From Norana najaformis (Eukaryota; Annelida; Clitellata; Crassiclitellata; Hormogastridae), in assembly GCA_964023275.1 (NCBI GenBank), contig OZ029927.1, forward strand, positions 24,980,831 through 25,044,830: DNA of 64,000 nt. Reading direction: 5' to 3'. Position numbers and translations under genes: made by a program. The notes below the pieces were generated by a model, which worked only from the letters and a program-made list of their open reading frames with translations, did not search any database and was not told where the DNA came from. This document shows positions 36,201 through 46,413 of the stretch, piece after piece (position 1 is the stretch's first letter; the number at the start of each line of letters is the position of its first letter).

Positions 36201-39200
36201 TTGTTTGTTTGTTTGTTTCTGTTGACAACGTTACAGATTCCTTCGTCAGCCGTGGAAATGCCCGGATCAATGGGAAGCGCACAGCTGGATGTTCAGTTTG
36301 GCAACTGGGATGCCGCTTCAGCGTCATCCACGACGGATGTCTCCGGATTTCTGAACGATGCTTCCCAGACGTCGTCACAGTTTGCAGGACAAGGCATAAA
36401 GTGAGTCAGGGCAGCGGTCTTAGTTATGTGGATAACGGGTGTTTGGAGGAAGCTGCTGTCTGTTTCTCAGAAAAGTTGTTGTGGTTAAACTGACTTTCAT
36501 ACTCAGTGTTTCATGTTCTTTGGGATCGTTATAATTAACCTAAACTGCTGGATTCAGATGCCGGTGGTAAACCTTAAGCGGAGTTGTGATCAGCTGTTGT
36601 GGGTATGTAAACCATTTATTTGTGTAAATTATTATGAAAAATATTTAACAAGTTCTGAAATCAGAGTTAATGCTGCAGACAGTTCTGTAAGAATACGTCA
36701 GCTTTTGGCAACAATTCTTTAGGTTGGGGCTGCTCTGTTGGTTGTCTGGACATCCTGCTTTGATCAAAGACTGACAGATGCTCACAATAGCCACAGAGGG
36801 CCGCTCAAGAACCTCCAAGATGGGTTCCTGGTGTTGACGCAGTGATTTAGTCACCTCATTTTGTTTTTTGAATCATGTGTATTTTGATGACTGTGTTGAT
36901 CTATTTTGAACAGGAATAGCAGGATTTTGTGTTTTCTGATAATCATGTAAGTCTTTCCAGTCTTGTCCACCAATTCAGTTTCATTTCTGTTGGTTGTTCG
37001 GTCATCGGATTGGCTCTGAACTTCATTTCTCGGTTGTTACTCGGTCAGCGGCTTTTCTGCATGGATCGGGTGTTTTCGATTGGTTTTTCAGCGCACAGCA
37101 GACGGCGGCCATGAACCTCGGAGGAAAGGCGCTGGGCGGGGGAGAGATGTCGTTACACAAACCAAGTGGCCTTGCGATGAATGACTCGGCTTCGTCTGCT
37201 GTTCTGGCGATGCAGGAAATGACGATTGGGCCCAAATCAACGACGGCCTATCAGACCAACGCTGCTCAGCCAAAGGATCTAGGAAATTCTAGTAAGGTAC
37301 GGAGAATTCTGCAGGTTCAAACGAAATGCAAGGAGATATTTTATGCAAGCTATAAAAGTCATTGTCATTTGACTCACACTTGATCCAGCCAGGACAAGCT
37401 TAAGATCAGCTTCCTCTGGTCAGCTGTTTGTTCCAACTTACCAAAAAAGAAGTGTGGTTTGCGTACCATTTCTCATGCTGGTCCACATCTATGGAATTCA
37501 CTACCATCAACTTTAATGGACCCTTCTTTGTTTTATTTCATTCACAAACAATTGAAGACTCTTCAGATACCTGTGTTCTTGAGGGGAATTCATAAATTCA
37601 ATTCTCATTGATATTGATAACAATAACGGTAATAGAGAACCTGGATCGCAGACAGTTTCATATTGGTACTAAGTGCTGAGCAGAAAAGCTAGTTATTTGG
37701 AACTTGTTTTTTTAGCTGAGAGTCTTTGAGAAGAGTTAAAAGGAATTTGATCGATGGTGTTGCTGGTGTGTTGTAGATGGCAAATCCTCCTCAACTCTTA
37801 CCATTCCCGTCATCAGGTGATGATCGAAAGACGATCCCATTCTCTTCACAACAACCCTCAAATCAGTTGCCTGGTAAGCAGCCGACATGTCAGATAGTTT
37901 CTTCATGATATTATTAAATAACCCAACTATTACATAGAAATAATGAGCATTAATTAATTAATTGCCCATGTTTATTTTTGGCTGATTGATGGATAAGTTC
38001 ACATGTGTTGCTGGAAAGAGTCAAATAGTTTAGTTGTGTTGTGAGGAATGAGATGAGATGTGGGATGCGATATCGTAAATAAACTGGAATTATTTCTCAT
38101 CATTTTTGGGTGTATTTGTGAACTATTTGCTGCTGATTTTAATTTATTGTTTCTGCTTGATCCATTGTCCTTGGCAAACCGTGACATCAAATTTCCGTCT
38201 CGATGCTAAAGGGTTTATGACAAACTAGCATGATAGAGGTGTCTGAAGCAGCTCATCACAGAACTTTGCTGTAGTAGGATTCTTCTGCATATGTTAGTAA
38301 ACTGGATTGGTTTCTGTCTACTGCAGTTCACCCCTGGAATTTGAACCTTGGATGTGACGGACCAAATGTTAACCTTTCAGCCAGTTGTGCCCCAGATGCC
38401 GCTACGATGCCTCATCTGTATAGCACTTCTTCAGGTCTTACTTGTTAGAGCAGAATGTAAAGCTGCTGTAGTACCGTGCTGGGCAGATGTCTGTGAACGC
38501 AGCGAATGATTGTCAGGCGATGGTTGTCAGTTGATTGGGGGTTGCTTGTGCTTTAGGATCGGGATCAATGGGCTCCTCGCAGCTCGGCCTCAGCCAACTC
38601 GCTTACTCGTCTGGAGTTGAATCTGCATCCTCTGTCTACAAGCCTTCTTCTGGTGCAGGCAGCACATCAGCTTACTCGCAGCCGAGCATCTCTCAACACG
38701 GCGTCTCTGGCACCGTTCCTTATGGCCCAACACTCCACTACCAACCGACCGGCCCTCAGACGATGCATGCCAATTACCCGGTGGCCCCGACGACCCAGGG
38801 CGCCTACTCGACCTACAGCGTTCCAGAGCAGGCGAGTTTCAGCAATACGCCGCCGACAAGCTACATCGCCATGTCGACACAGGCGCCAACAGCTTTCAGC
38901 GGCGCTTCGAAGCCGTACGGCTCGGTTGCGGACAAGACGTCGGGCTCTTTTCCGTCGTCTGTGCTATCTCAGGTCTACGAGAGTGGCGCTATGGGAAATG
39001 CCTACCAGGTGGTAAACCAGCCGGGTACGGGAATGCAGATGGGCTACCAGTCGGCAGGAACAATGTATCCGGGCACCCAGGGCGGTGCCGGTCTTTCGTA
39101 CGAAAGCCTCCCAGCCGTTAGCAGCAGCGCATACCAGAACCCAGCAGCTCTCTACCGTGCTGGGCAGATGTCTGTGAATGCGACGAATGATTTTCAGTCG

Positions 39201-42200
39201 GGGATCTCGGAGTCGTTTCCGCGCAGCACGCAGGTGGTTGCGAGCTCAGCACCTCAGCCGTCGGTGCCAGGGAAACTGATGGACGGCCTGAACAAGCTGT
39301 CGGTTAAGGACTCTGCGAGTTCCGGGATCGCTCAGCCGTACGATTCGGCGACCGTGAACACGACGACCTCTAGTCTAACATCTGCTGCAAGCGTGAGCAC
39401 AAGCAATTCCTCTGCTGCCGGGCTCATCATATCGTCTGCTGCCAGCTCTTCACTGAAGACGTCAACAGTTGCCACAACGAAGTCAAGTGCGGCCAGTGAG
39501 TTCTACTGTTTTCAGAGGGTTACAACTGCACAGACAGACAGACAGACAGACAGACAGAGACAGAGACAGAGAGATACATAGAGAAGAATCCTCTTACTGG
39601 TCAGCCTTCGAGGGAGGGAAGGATTATCTGTCTACAGGTTACTAGACTGCACTGTGTACACTTTCTAAAGATGTAAAGCATCATTAGGTTTGAGACTCTT
39701 AGCTGAAAAGGTCAAAGGTCTTCCCTGGTTAATGATTTATGTATGTACAAAGTACGTAAGTATGTCTGTCGACACTTAATAGAGCCACTTTCAGTGCCTG
39801 ACAAGAGTCTAGGTTTAAAGAAGCGAAGTGAGTCTGATAATGAGTTTTGTGCTGATGTGCATTTAGGTAAAACAGCGATGAACTGGCCTTCTGGTGTTCC
39901 TGCTCCAGTGATGAACGTCAATCCGAATTACATGATCGGACAGCCACCAGGATTTCAACTGGCAACATTCGTAAGTCGATGTTTCTCAGTGCACTGGTGC
40001 CCTGGCTGTTAGAACGCATTCATGAAACTATTTGGCTCAGTCTGTGGCTGTGGTTTTCAATAGCAAAGGTAGGATTATCGGTCAAGGCTTGAAGTCTTGC
40101 CATCAACGGCTGAGATGTTGTTAACGTGCCATGTGACCATCGACTAAGCGAGTTACATACATGTTATGTGCAGAGCATAACATAAAATCACAGAGCGTTA
40201 TTTCAGAGCATCAGTAATAAAGTGAGCTGGTTCGTGGATGCTTGATGTTGTCAGTTGTTGTTGTTGTTGTCGTTGTTGTTGCGGATTTTGATTGTCCTCT
40301 TAGGTAACCGTTGATGGATGCCTTGTGCAAGACAACAATGACCCAAAAGAAGCTTAGATATCAGATTTGACTAGACTGGGACTTGCAAATTAGATTTGAT
40401 TAGATTAGGGGCATGATTAGGTAGACTAATCTTTCTGAGTGAAGACTAATGCTACTCAGATCTGTGATTAGAATTACAGTTAATTGAGCAGCTGAAGAAC
40501 TGGACGAATTTTCTTTGCCGTTACTTCATTTTAGCCTTTTCTTCATGAAGTTTTGCTTTTTGATGAGTGATTTCTTGTGCATGAATTGTTTTTTGAACCA
40601 GGGATATCCAGCTGCACAACAAACCCTTCCCTACCCATACGAAGATCTGCAAATTCTTCAGCAAAGATACGCAATGGTACCTGATTAGTTTCTCTTTCAC
40701 TGTCTGATGTTTAGTTGTTATGGAGCGTCAGAAACCCGGCTTTCACTCGTCTGTCAGCTGTCTTGGTTTTCTAACAAAGCAGCAGGCGTCTGGTTTTTAC
40801 CTTTGTTTTGATATAATGGAGCAGGAAGTATTTGGTTGTACCCTTTACCCTTGGTTTTAATAAAGCAAAATGCAATGATGATGATGATGATGTAGGAGGT
40901 AGTCGTGCTTAATGTTTTTCGTTTTCTTCCAGCAGCCAGCTGCTTACTATGACCTTCCGATTCAGGCGTCTTCTACTCTGCCAGGTCGTGATCTCCAGGC
41001 CTCACTGACCACAGCATCCTACTTACCAGGTAAGGCCTTCTGGCCGTTCGTCAGACAGTTTTTTGTGAGTTGTTGAGATTGGGATTTTAATTCTGTGTAA
41101 ATGTTAGCTGTTTCTGTTAATTATTTACGTACATACTGAGCGACTGAAACCTTGATTGAACACCATGCAATAGTAACATTTTTGTAGTTTGTACTTTTGC
41201 ATTGAGATGGTGTGATTAAGTGGGCACGATAGCTGATTGGTCAGAGAGCTCGGCTTGTATGTGGGTCACGGCAGGCGTTTGGCAGAGGGCTTGGCTTGTA
41301 ACACAGAGAGTACAGGTTCAAGCCTCCTGCCCAGAGACGGTTACTGTGTAGGGACCTTGAGCAAGTCGTTCACTCACAGCTGCTCAGTGCCATTGATTGA
41401 TGCTTAGTCATTAGATTGTGGTGCCTAATAAATGCAAAAATAATAAATAATAAAGGTGTGTGTGTGGTTGACAATTGTAGTCAGTCAGCCTTGAATAGCG
41501 TCAGTGATACAGATGCGGCTGAGGTGTTCTTTATGTTGATTGATGGTTTAGGTTCTGATGTGAAGTTGGCGGCACCGATGGAGACACAGGTGTCTGTGGC
41601 AGCCGTCCAGCCACCGCAGCAGGGACCGACGGCCGGCGCCGGGCAGCAGTCGTACTCGGCAGCTGCGGCTGCTGCTGCAGCGGCAGCCATGCATCCCGGA
41701 TACAGCTACTACTATCCACCAGCTGCTGGAATGGTTCCATACTACACTCCAATGATCCCAGTAGGTGGCGTGGTAAGTAATGCATGATCGATTGGATGGG
41801 TGGGTGGGTGGGTGGATGAATGGATGGGTGAATGGACGGATGAACGAGTTGAGTGGGTGGATTCACTGGTAGAATGGCTGAATGGTTCTGAGGGTAAATA
41901 AATGGCTGAATCAGTGGTTGGCTTGGGGGGGGGGTAATTGGTATGGTAACAATCGACTGGTTGACAGATAGAGTCCTACTTAACGATGTGTAGATGATTG
42001 GTAGACTTGAGCTTCTTTTAAAGTGGCTGGTTAATTCTGTTTTTATTTTCTTTGTAAATATATTCCAAGTCGCTTGCCCGTATTTCAGCTGCAGCTTTTA
42101 AGGCGAGACATGAGAAGCAAACTCTGGTTTCGCTAAGTCGTTTGTGGTCTTGAGCATTAAGAAGCTCTTCTGGTTGATTTGATGTTTGTGGTAGATCATT

Positions 42201-45200
42201 GTTGAAAGGCAAGGTTGACGTCAATGGTGACCTTTAGTCATGGGAAATTGAGCTGGGAGCGCCTGTGATGAGTTTTATCTTGAAGTGGCGCTTTATAAGT
42301 TTCTGATTACAATTACGATTTGGATGTCGCTTAACACCTGTTTTGCTTTTAGGCCGTTCCCATGGTGACCAATCCAACACATGGGGCAACAACGTCGTCA
42401 ACACAATATCAGAAGCCGACTCTTTACGGTTCTCATGCATTTGGTGCTGGTCTGTATTTGGCTTCAGCCGTTTCTGCCTAATCGTTTATGATCAGCCGTT
42501 TCTGCCTAATCGTTTATGATCAGCCGTTTCTGCCTAATCGTTTATGATCAGCCGTTTCTGCCTAATCGTTTATGATCAACCGTTTCTGCCTAATCGTTTT
42601 TGATCAGCCGTTTCTGCCTAATCGTTTATGATCAGCCGTTTCTGCCTAATCCTTTATGATCAGCCGTTTCTGCCTAATCGTTTATGATCAGCCATTTCTG
42701 CCTAATTGTTTATGATCAGCCGTGTGTGTGTTGCTTGTTCTGCATAGGCTGTTGTTACTACAAGTTTTGTAATGTGCACAAATCACATTTAAATGTTAAT
42801 TGGAAGAACGACGTTATTGTTGATGAGTGTACATGTCCGGTGTGGTCCATCTGTGTGTTTTCCCGCTGATTGAAGATAAGGCTCGTCTCTGTTTTTCATG
42901 AGAGTGGATTCCCTTCTTCAAATTAATTTAGCACAGGGAATGTTTAGTGGGACCATGTGGTTTTAAAAGCTTGACTGCGTTTGGATAACTTCAGGTGACA
43001 AGCTTTGGATTGAGCATTTTGAAGTCAGAGGAGGCTGTCCAGTTGGACGGTGTATGGGTTTTGGGTGGAGATTACAGCTGCTGAGAAATCCATTTCCTTC
43101 ACTTTATGAAAATAAGACATTTAGTCTGTATTTGCGCACTCTGTATTCACTGTTGGGACTTTGACAACATCAGCAGAGTCTGGCCTTCTCATGTATCTCT
43201 TGTTTCTCTTGTCCATTCATTGCGTTTCTGTCCTGAGCACCTCTGCGGAAGATGTACGTCAATTCGAGTTCTGCCCATTTCTTTCGTGTCCACTTAGCGT
43301 GGGTGGACTGCATGGATTCTCGTAAGGAACCCATTCCGCTCTGTTTGAAGCTGTTACAGCCATCTACCTAATCTAATCCAGTCGAAATTCACCACCACCT
43401 ATCTTATCTAATCCAGTCTAGGTACTTCAACAGTATTTACCCTTTCTGGGTGACCTTAGTTTTCTGACACCTGTATGAGTTATCTTTTGTTTCTATTTTT
43501 TTATTAAATGCTATTATCTAATGAGTAATCTCAATCAATGTAGCTGGGCAATTGTGAGTGAAGGACTTGCTCAAGGTCCCTAACCATCTCAGGGGAGGAG
43601 GTTCGAACCCCTACTCTCTGCGTTGCAAGGCAAGCGCTGTAACCAGTCGGCTGCTGTGACCCACAACTGATGATGATCTTTGGTGCAGTTGGGCTGCGCA
43701 GTTGTTTTGTGGGACGTTGAATTATGGTGTTTGACGATTACAGGTGGACAGTCGCAAGACTTCTCGAAGACATTCAACCCTCAGGGTTCAGTCAAAGCTA
43801 CAGGCACCACCACAGGTCAGTCAGAACCAGTTACAGTTCCCCCCCTCCCCTGCTACAAGAGATTGGCCACCAGGAGCCCCGTTGCCAGTCTTTTCAGTGT
43901 TCTGTGTAGGTGGCCAAGTGATTTTCTGCAATTTGTTTAATTGTTAATTGAATTGCATTTGAAAATCAGTCATTCTGATGTGAAATAGAGGCCGACCGAA
44001 ATTCGGTTTTGGTTTCGGCGCCGAAAGTGTCCATGTGGCAACTTTTGGCATAGTTTCGGTTTCGGCCGAAAGAGCAAAGCTAACTTTCAGTTTACTTTCG
44101 GTTTCGGCCGAAAGTGATCTTGGCTTTTGGTCGCCAACCGAAAGCCTGTTGTTAACCTCACAGGTGGCCTGTCTGCTGCTGTAGCTAATATATGTAACTA
44201 GCGGTAGTAGCGGTGAGTTTAGTACAGCAGGACAGGTGTATGCTGATTGGCACAGCGGCCTGCTGGGCGAGAATGATTTTCTGCAATTTGTTTAATTGTT
44301 AATTGAATTGAATTTGAAAATCAGTCATTCTGATGTGAAATTGAATTGAATTTGAAAATCAGTTGTTCTGATGTGAAATTGAGTTGAGCTGACAACAAAA
44401 AACGACTGCTAAACATTGGATGAATTTTCATGTTTGTTTATTGCTGTGATTTGATTTGTGATTTGATTTGAGTCCAAACTGTGTTTTTGATTCAGCCCTT
44501 GCATGTGTATCATTTATGTAGCTGCTTTTCAAAGCTGCTTAGTTCACTGTTGCTGCAATTGGTATGATGCAGAGAAAGCTGTGGTCATTGCTGTCATTGT
44601 ATGTCGTTGCTGTTTCAGGCATGACTCCAAATGACATGATTGTTGCTGGAAATGCCTTTGGAAAGTCACATGTTCAGGTTGGATTCAGTCAACGTCCTAT
44701 GGAAATTGTCTGAGAGTTTTTTGATGTGGTAGATTTGTTAATAGCCTCATTTGGCTCAGGAGAAAGTAGTTGGCAGGCCTCATATCAATACTGCCTTAAC
44801 TGAATTTTTACTGGACAGAGGATTTAATGACAGTGATTTCATTGTCTTACTGTCTTGTTAGCAAGTATTTCATTTCAAGCAGTTTTTCCAGTTTATTTGC
44901 AAAACATTTAAGGACGTCATTGAAGTCTAAATGGTTGTTACGGCCACATTTCGTTGCTGGTCACAAAGAAGAATTTTTAATGCACAGCTGGGCAAATTAT
45001 CAAGAGAAATTGAAATATCCATTTTATCTTTGTTGTTTTCAACTCACTTTTCCACTGTGGTCTGGCTTCTGTTTTCCCTGACCTGTCGAATTTCCACCAG
45101 AGTTTTCCAATTACTTGATTGTGATTTCTGCTGATAGATCACATGAAGTGTTCGACAATTGATGATAATAATGGCACTATAGAAGTCATTAGATAGATAA

Positions 45201-46318
45201 AGACTGGATTGTTGTCTGAATCTACCATTGAATGATGCCTTGTGATTACAGCAGTGTAAAATAAATGTAAAAGTACGCGGTTTCCTATGGCAACCATATG
45301 CCTCTTTGACGCTGCTCATTTTGCAATGAATTGATCGGGTGAGATCCTTCATCGCTGCTGTCTGTTTGAATGGGCGCCACGCCATTTAAGGTCCCTGTGA
45401 AGAGAAGTCTTTGGATCAGAGATGGCCAATCAAGGTAACTTATGTTTGGTTTGTGTGTATCAGGGTTTTGACAAGGTCGGCTTCCACTCTGGCACTCCGC
45501 CACCGACTTCTTTCAGCCTTGCCTTGGCCTCAGGGACGCAGGGCGGGGCGCTCGGCCAGCCGGCTATCTACGGAGCGCCCTACATGCCGATGATGCCACA
45601 CCAGCAGCAGTCTCACTCACAGATCATGCACCATGCCATGGCTGCGCAGGTACGTTGCACGTCGCGCTTGTTCATTTATATAGCTCCAGCTCAGGTAGAT
45701 TTCTTGTCAAAAGTAAGGCCTTGCGTGTCGTCAAATGATGCACATCTGGTGTTAGATCGTTGTAGGCATGTCACAAATTGGCTGTGAACTTTGACCTAAC
45801 CTTTGGAGATTCAGCCACGTCTGCCTCCTTTATGCAGCTCATGTTTATGTGCAGTATTATGTTGCTCTTTTTACTGACTGTGAAATTTTTAGTGGCCTTG
45901 TGTTGGGTTTGATTCAAGTTTTACGTAATCTGTAACATTTGAAAAACATACTTCACACTTATTAGCAACTTGGCAGGGTTGACAGAATTACCTGTCATGT
46001 TTGTGCTTTAGCTGAAAGGTCCTCGGAAAGAGACGCTAAACAAAGTTGCTGTATAAATGCATAAATAGACTGATGTAATGACGAAGCTACCATCATCCCT
46101 TTCAATTGCTTGGCATGGTTTTTCGCACGTAACTCTATAGATTTTGTTCTGCTCTCTGACTGTATGTTAGTCATTCAATGGTGCAATGAAAATTGTTGTT
46201 GGTGTTTACCACCTAGGATTCTTCTATGGCTGGTCGTGCTGGAGCCCAGCCGAACGCAGTCCAGGCCAAAGTCGGGTCGAACAAGACCTACAACCCCTAC
46301 TGGGCGGGCAGTAACTAG
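27252..46318 (+). CDS. UBAP2L: UBAP2/UBAP2L (lingerer) orthologue, 24 coding exons
   Basis: Cytoplasmic ubiquitin-binding RNP protein; vertebrate UBAP2L seeds stress granules and fly Lingerer works with FMR1 and Rasputin. Exons: 27252-27350, 27890-27976, 28842-28975, 29526-29700, 30388-30504, 30844-30886, 31332-31438, 32295-32347, 32812-33062, 34947-35073, 35363-35578, 36237-36400, 37092-37296, 37777-37873, 38557-39495, 39867-39970, 40602-40676, 40933-41029, 41552-41772, 42353-42449, 43744-43815, 44619-44677, 45464-45649, 46217-46318. About 1,275 residues. Landmarks: UBA domain (residues about 63-106), RGG tract (165-217), FDLNHLLPK (about 356, human IDLAVLLGK), Gln tract (about 435-460), VEMPGS (475), PYEDLQILQQRY (about 990, human YDDLQMLQTRF), HPGYSYYYPP (1080), GFHSGTPPPTSF (about 1185, human GFHSGTPAASF), C terminus NPYWAGSN. 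All junctions agree in phase except exon 2/3. Start chosen by resemblance to the vertebrate N terminus and the upstream acceptor at 27237. Confidence 0.96.
27690..27845 (+). repeat. Repeat family E copy
   Basis: In UBAP2L intron 1, ending 45 bp before exon 2. Confidence 0.75.
28556..28737 (-). repeat. SINE family B copy
   Basis: Inverted; body intact, head truncated before the B box. UBAP2L intron 2. Confidence 0.75.
28842..28975 (+). CDS. UBAP2L: UBAP2L exon 3: UBA domain
   Basis: Encodes VVRDVVQVSDLTGRSTDEAW followed by TALHDCNGDANQAVELLFEK. The ALHDCNGDxNxAxxxLLE core is nearly identical to the human UBA domain (ALHDCNGDVNRAINVLLE). This three-helix fold binds ubiquitin. The acceptor AG at 28840-28841 leaves two extra bases before the reading frame, while exon 2 ends in phase 0; a 3n+1 microexon or an unusual splice must reconcile them. 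Confidence 0.9.
30135..30297 (+). repeat. SINE family A copy
   Basis: GTGGGGCATGATAGCCAATT to CGCTTAATAAATGCAG, B box damaged. UBAP2L intron 4, 90 bp from exon 5. Confidence 0.7.
32029..32098. repeat. GATT/GCTT tetranucleotide repeat
   Basis: TTGATTGATTGATTGCTTGA-type repeat in UBAP2L intron 7. Confidence 0.9.
32408..32640 (+). mobile_element. LINE 3' fragment (RT C terminus)
   Basis: One frame reads AFVVASPSLRNGLPLN, matching the common LINE C-terminal pattern AF.VAAPxLWNxLP; the rest is diverged and the 3' end reads GGTGCTATATAAATTGACAG. UBAP2L intron 8. Confidence 0.6.
33561..34960. repeat. 20-bp minisatellite, 70 units, spanning a 3' splice site
   Basis: Seventy 20-bp units of the form TTGTAACTTTGACTTGACGA, varying mainly at two sites: GTAA or GTAG, and GACTT or GAATT. 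Degenerate units precede it (about 33523-33560). It fills most of UBAP2L intron 9. The last unit, TTGTAGCTTTGACTTGAACC (34941-34960), contains the real acceptor TTGTAG and the first 14 bases of exon 10. By eye about 22 of 70 units carry an AG at the acceptor position, including the first five of that kind near the left end and a concentration from 34141 on. All three minus-strand frames are open by chance because the unit has no stop on that strand. Confidence 0.97.
34947..35073 (+). CDS. UBAP2L: UBAP2L exon 10, starting inside the minisatellite
   Basis: Exon 9 ends in phase 2 (GG), so exon 10 must supply one base; only the acceptor at 34945-34946 inside the last repeat unit gives an open frame, reading G-FDLNHLLPKFSEPYSS and on to KKATECIKNAVG. 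FDLNHLLPK aligns with human UBAP2L IDLAVLLGK, confirming the start. The next AG (before TTCTCCG, 34971) would be phase 0 and hits a stop when joined to exon 9. Confidence 0.9.
36028..36172 (+). repeat. Repeat family E copy
   Basis: Diverged sense tail ending ATTAGATTTGATTAGATTTG, 65 bp before exon 12 of UBAP2L. Confidence 0.65.
37395..37600 (+). mobile_element. LINE C-terminal fragment
   Basis: RTISHAGPHLWNSLPSTLMD, then FIHKQLKTLQIP, is a LINE RT tail (G..LWNSLP...F...LK..L). UBAP2L intron 13. Confidence 0.65.
38472..38519 (+). repeat. Intronic copy of an exon 15 fragment
   Basis: Forty-eight bases here match 39153-39200 in exon 15 at about 43 positions (shared run TACCGTGCTGGGCAGATGTC). 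It lies 37 bp upstream of exon 15 and is preceded by TAG, so it is not itself spliced in frame. Confidence 0.85.
38557..39495 (+). CDS. UBAP2L: UBAP2L exon 15, large low-complexity exon
   Basis: A 939-bp exon, far longer than any other in the gene. It encodes about 313 residues rich in Ser, Thr, Gly, Pro, Tyr and Gln (for example YGPTLHYQPTGPQTMHANYP), with a Ser/Thr-rich end. This corresponds to the disordered central region of vertebrate UBAP2L. GC content and CpG are clearly higher than in the surrounding introns. Confidence 0.92.
39527..39560. repeat. (CAGA)n microsatellite
   Basis: About eight CAGA units just after the exon 15 donor. Confidence 0.95.
41219..41454 (+). repeat. SINE family A, with internal head duplication
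   Basis: Two partial heads occur in a row: AGCTCGGCTTGTATGTGGGT, then GGGCTTGGCTTGTAACACAG, before the B box GGTTCAAGCCTCC and body. Ends AATAAATAATAAA. UBAP2L intron 18, 100 bp before exon 19. Confidence 0.75.
42465..42722. repeat. 28-bp minisatellite, nine copies
   Basis: Unit starts CAGCCGTTTCTGCCTAATCG and ends TTTATGAT. Nine full copies plus a partial one; five are identical, the rest differ at one or two bases. It begins 15 bp after the exon 20 donor of UBAP2L. Confidence 0.95.
43503..43663 (-). repeat. SINE family A copy
   Basis: Inverted; B box reverse GGTTCGAACCCC near 43602 and body CTTGCTCAAGGTCCCTAACC. 80 bp before UBAP2L exon 21. Confidence 0.75.
43919..44380. mobile_element. 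hAT-like terminal fragment between direct repeats
   Basis: 43987-44273 opens with GAGGCCGACCGAAATTCGGT and has repeated TTTCGGTTTCGGCCGAAAG motifs, the look of a hAT terminus with subterminal repeats. It is flanked by two near-identical 68-bp direct repeats (43919-43986, 44274-44341) starting TGATTTTCTGCAATTTG, with a third partial copy to 44380. UBAP2L intron 21. Confidence 0.55.
45158..45205 (+). repeat. Repeat family E 3' fragment
   Basis: GATAATAATGGCACTATAGA through AGTCATTAGATAGATA. Confidence 0.55.
45262..45405 (-). repeat. SINE family B copy, head-truncated
   Basis: Inverted body from GCGGTTTCCTATGGCAACCA to GCCATTTAAGGTCCC, 60 bp before UBAP2L exon 23. Confidence 0.75.
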
Positions 46319-46379
46319 ATCGCCAACGACAGACAGATGACGGAGAGGAGCCAGACATATTGAATCGTCTTTTTTGGAT

Positions 46380-46413
<34 letters not shown>

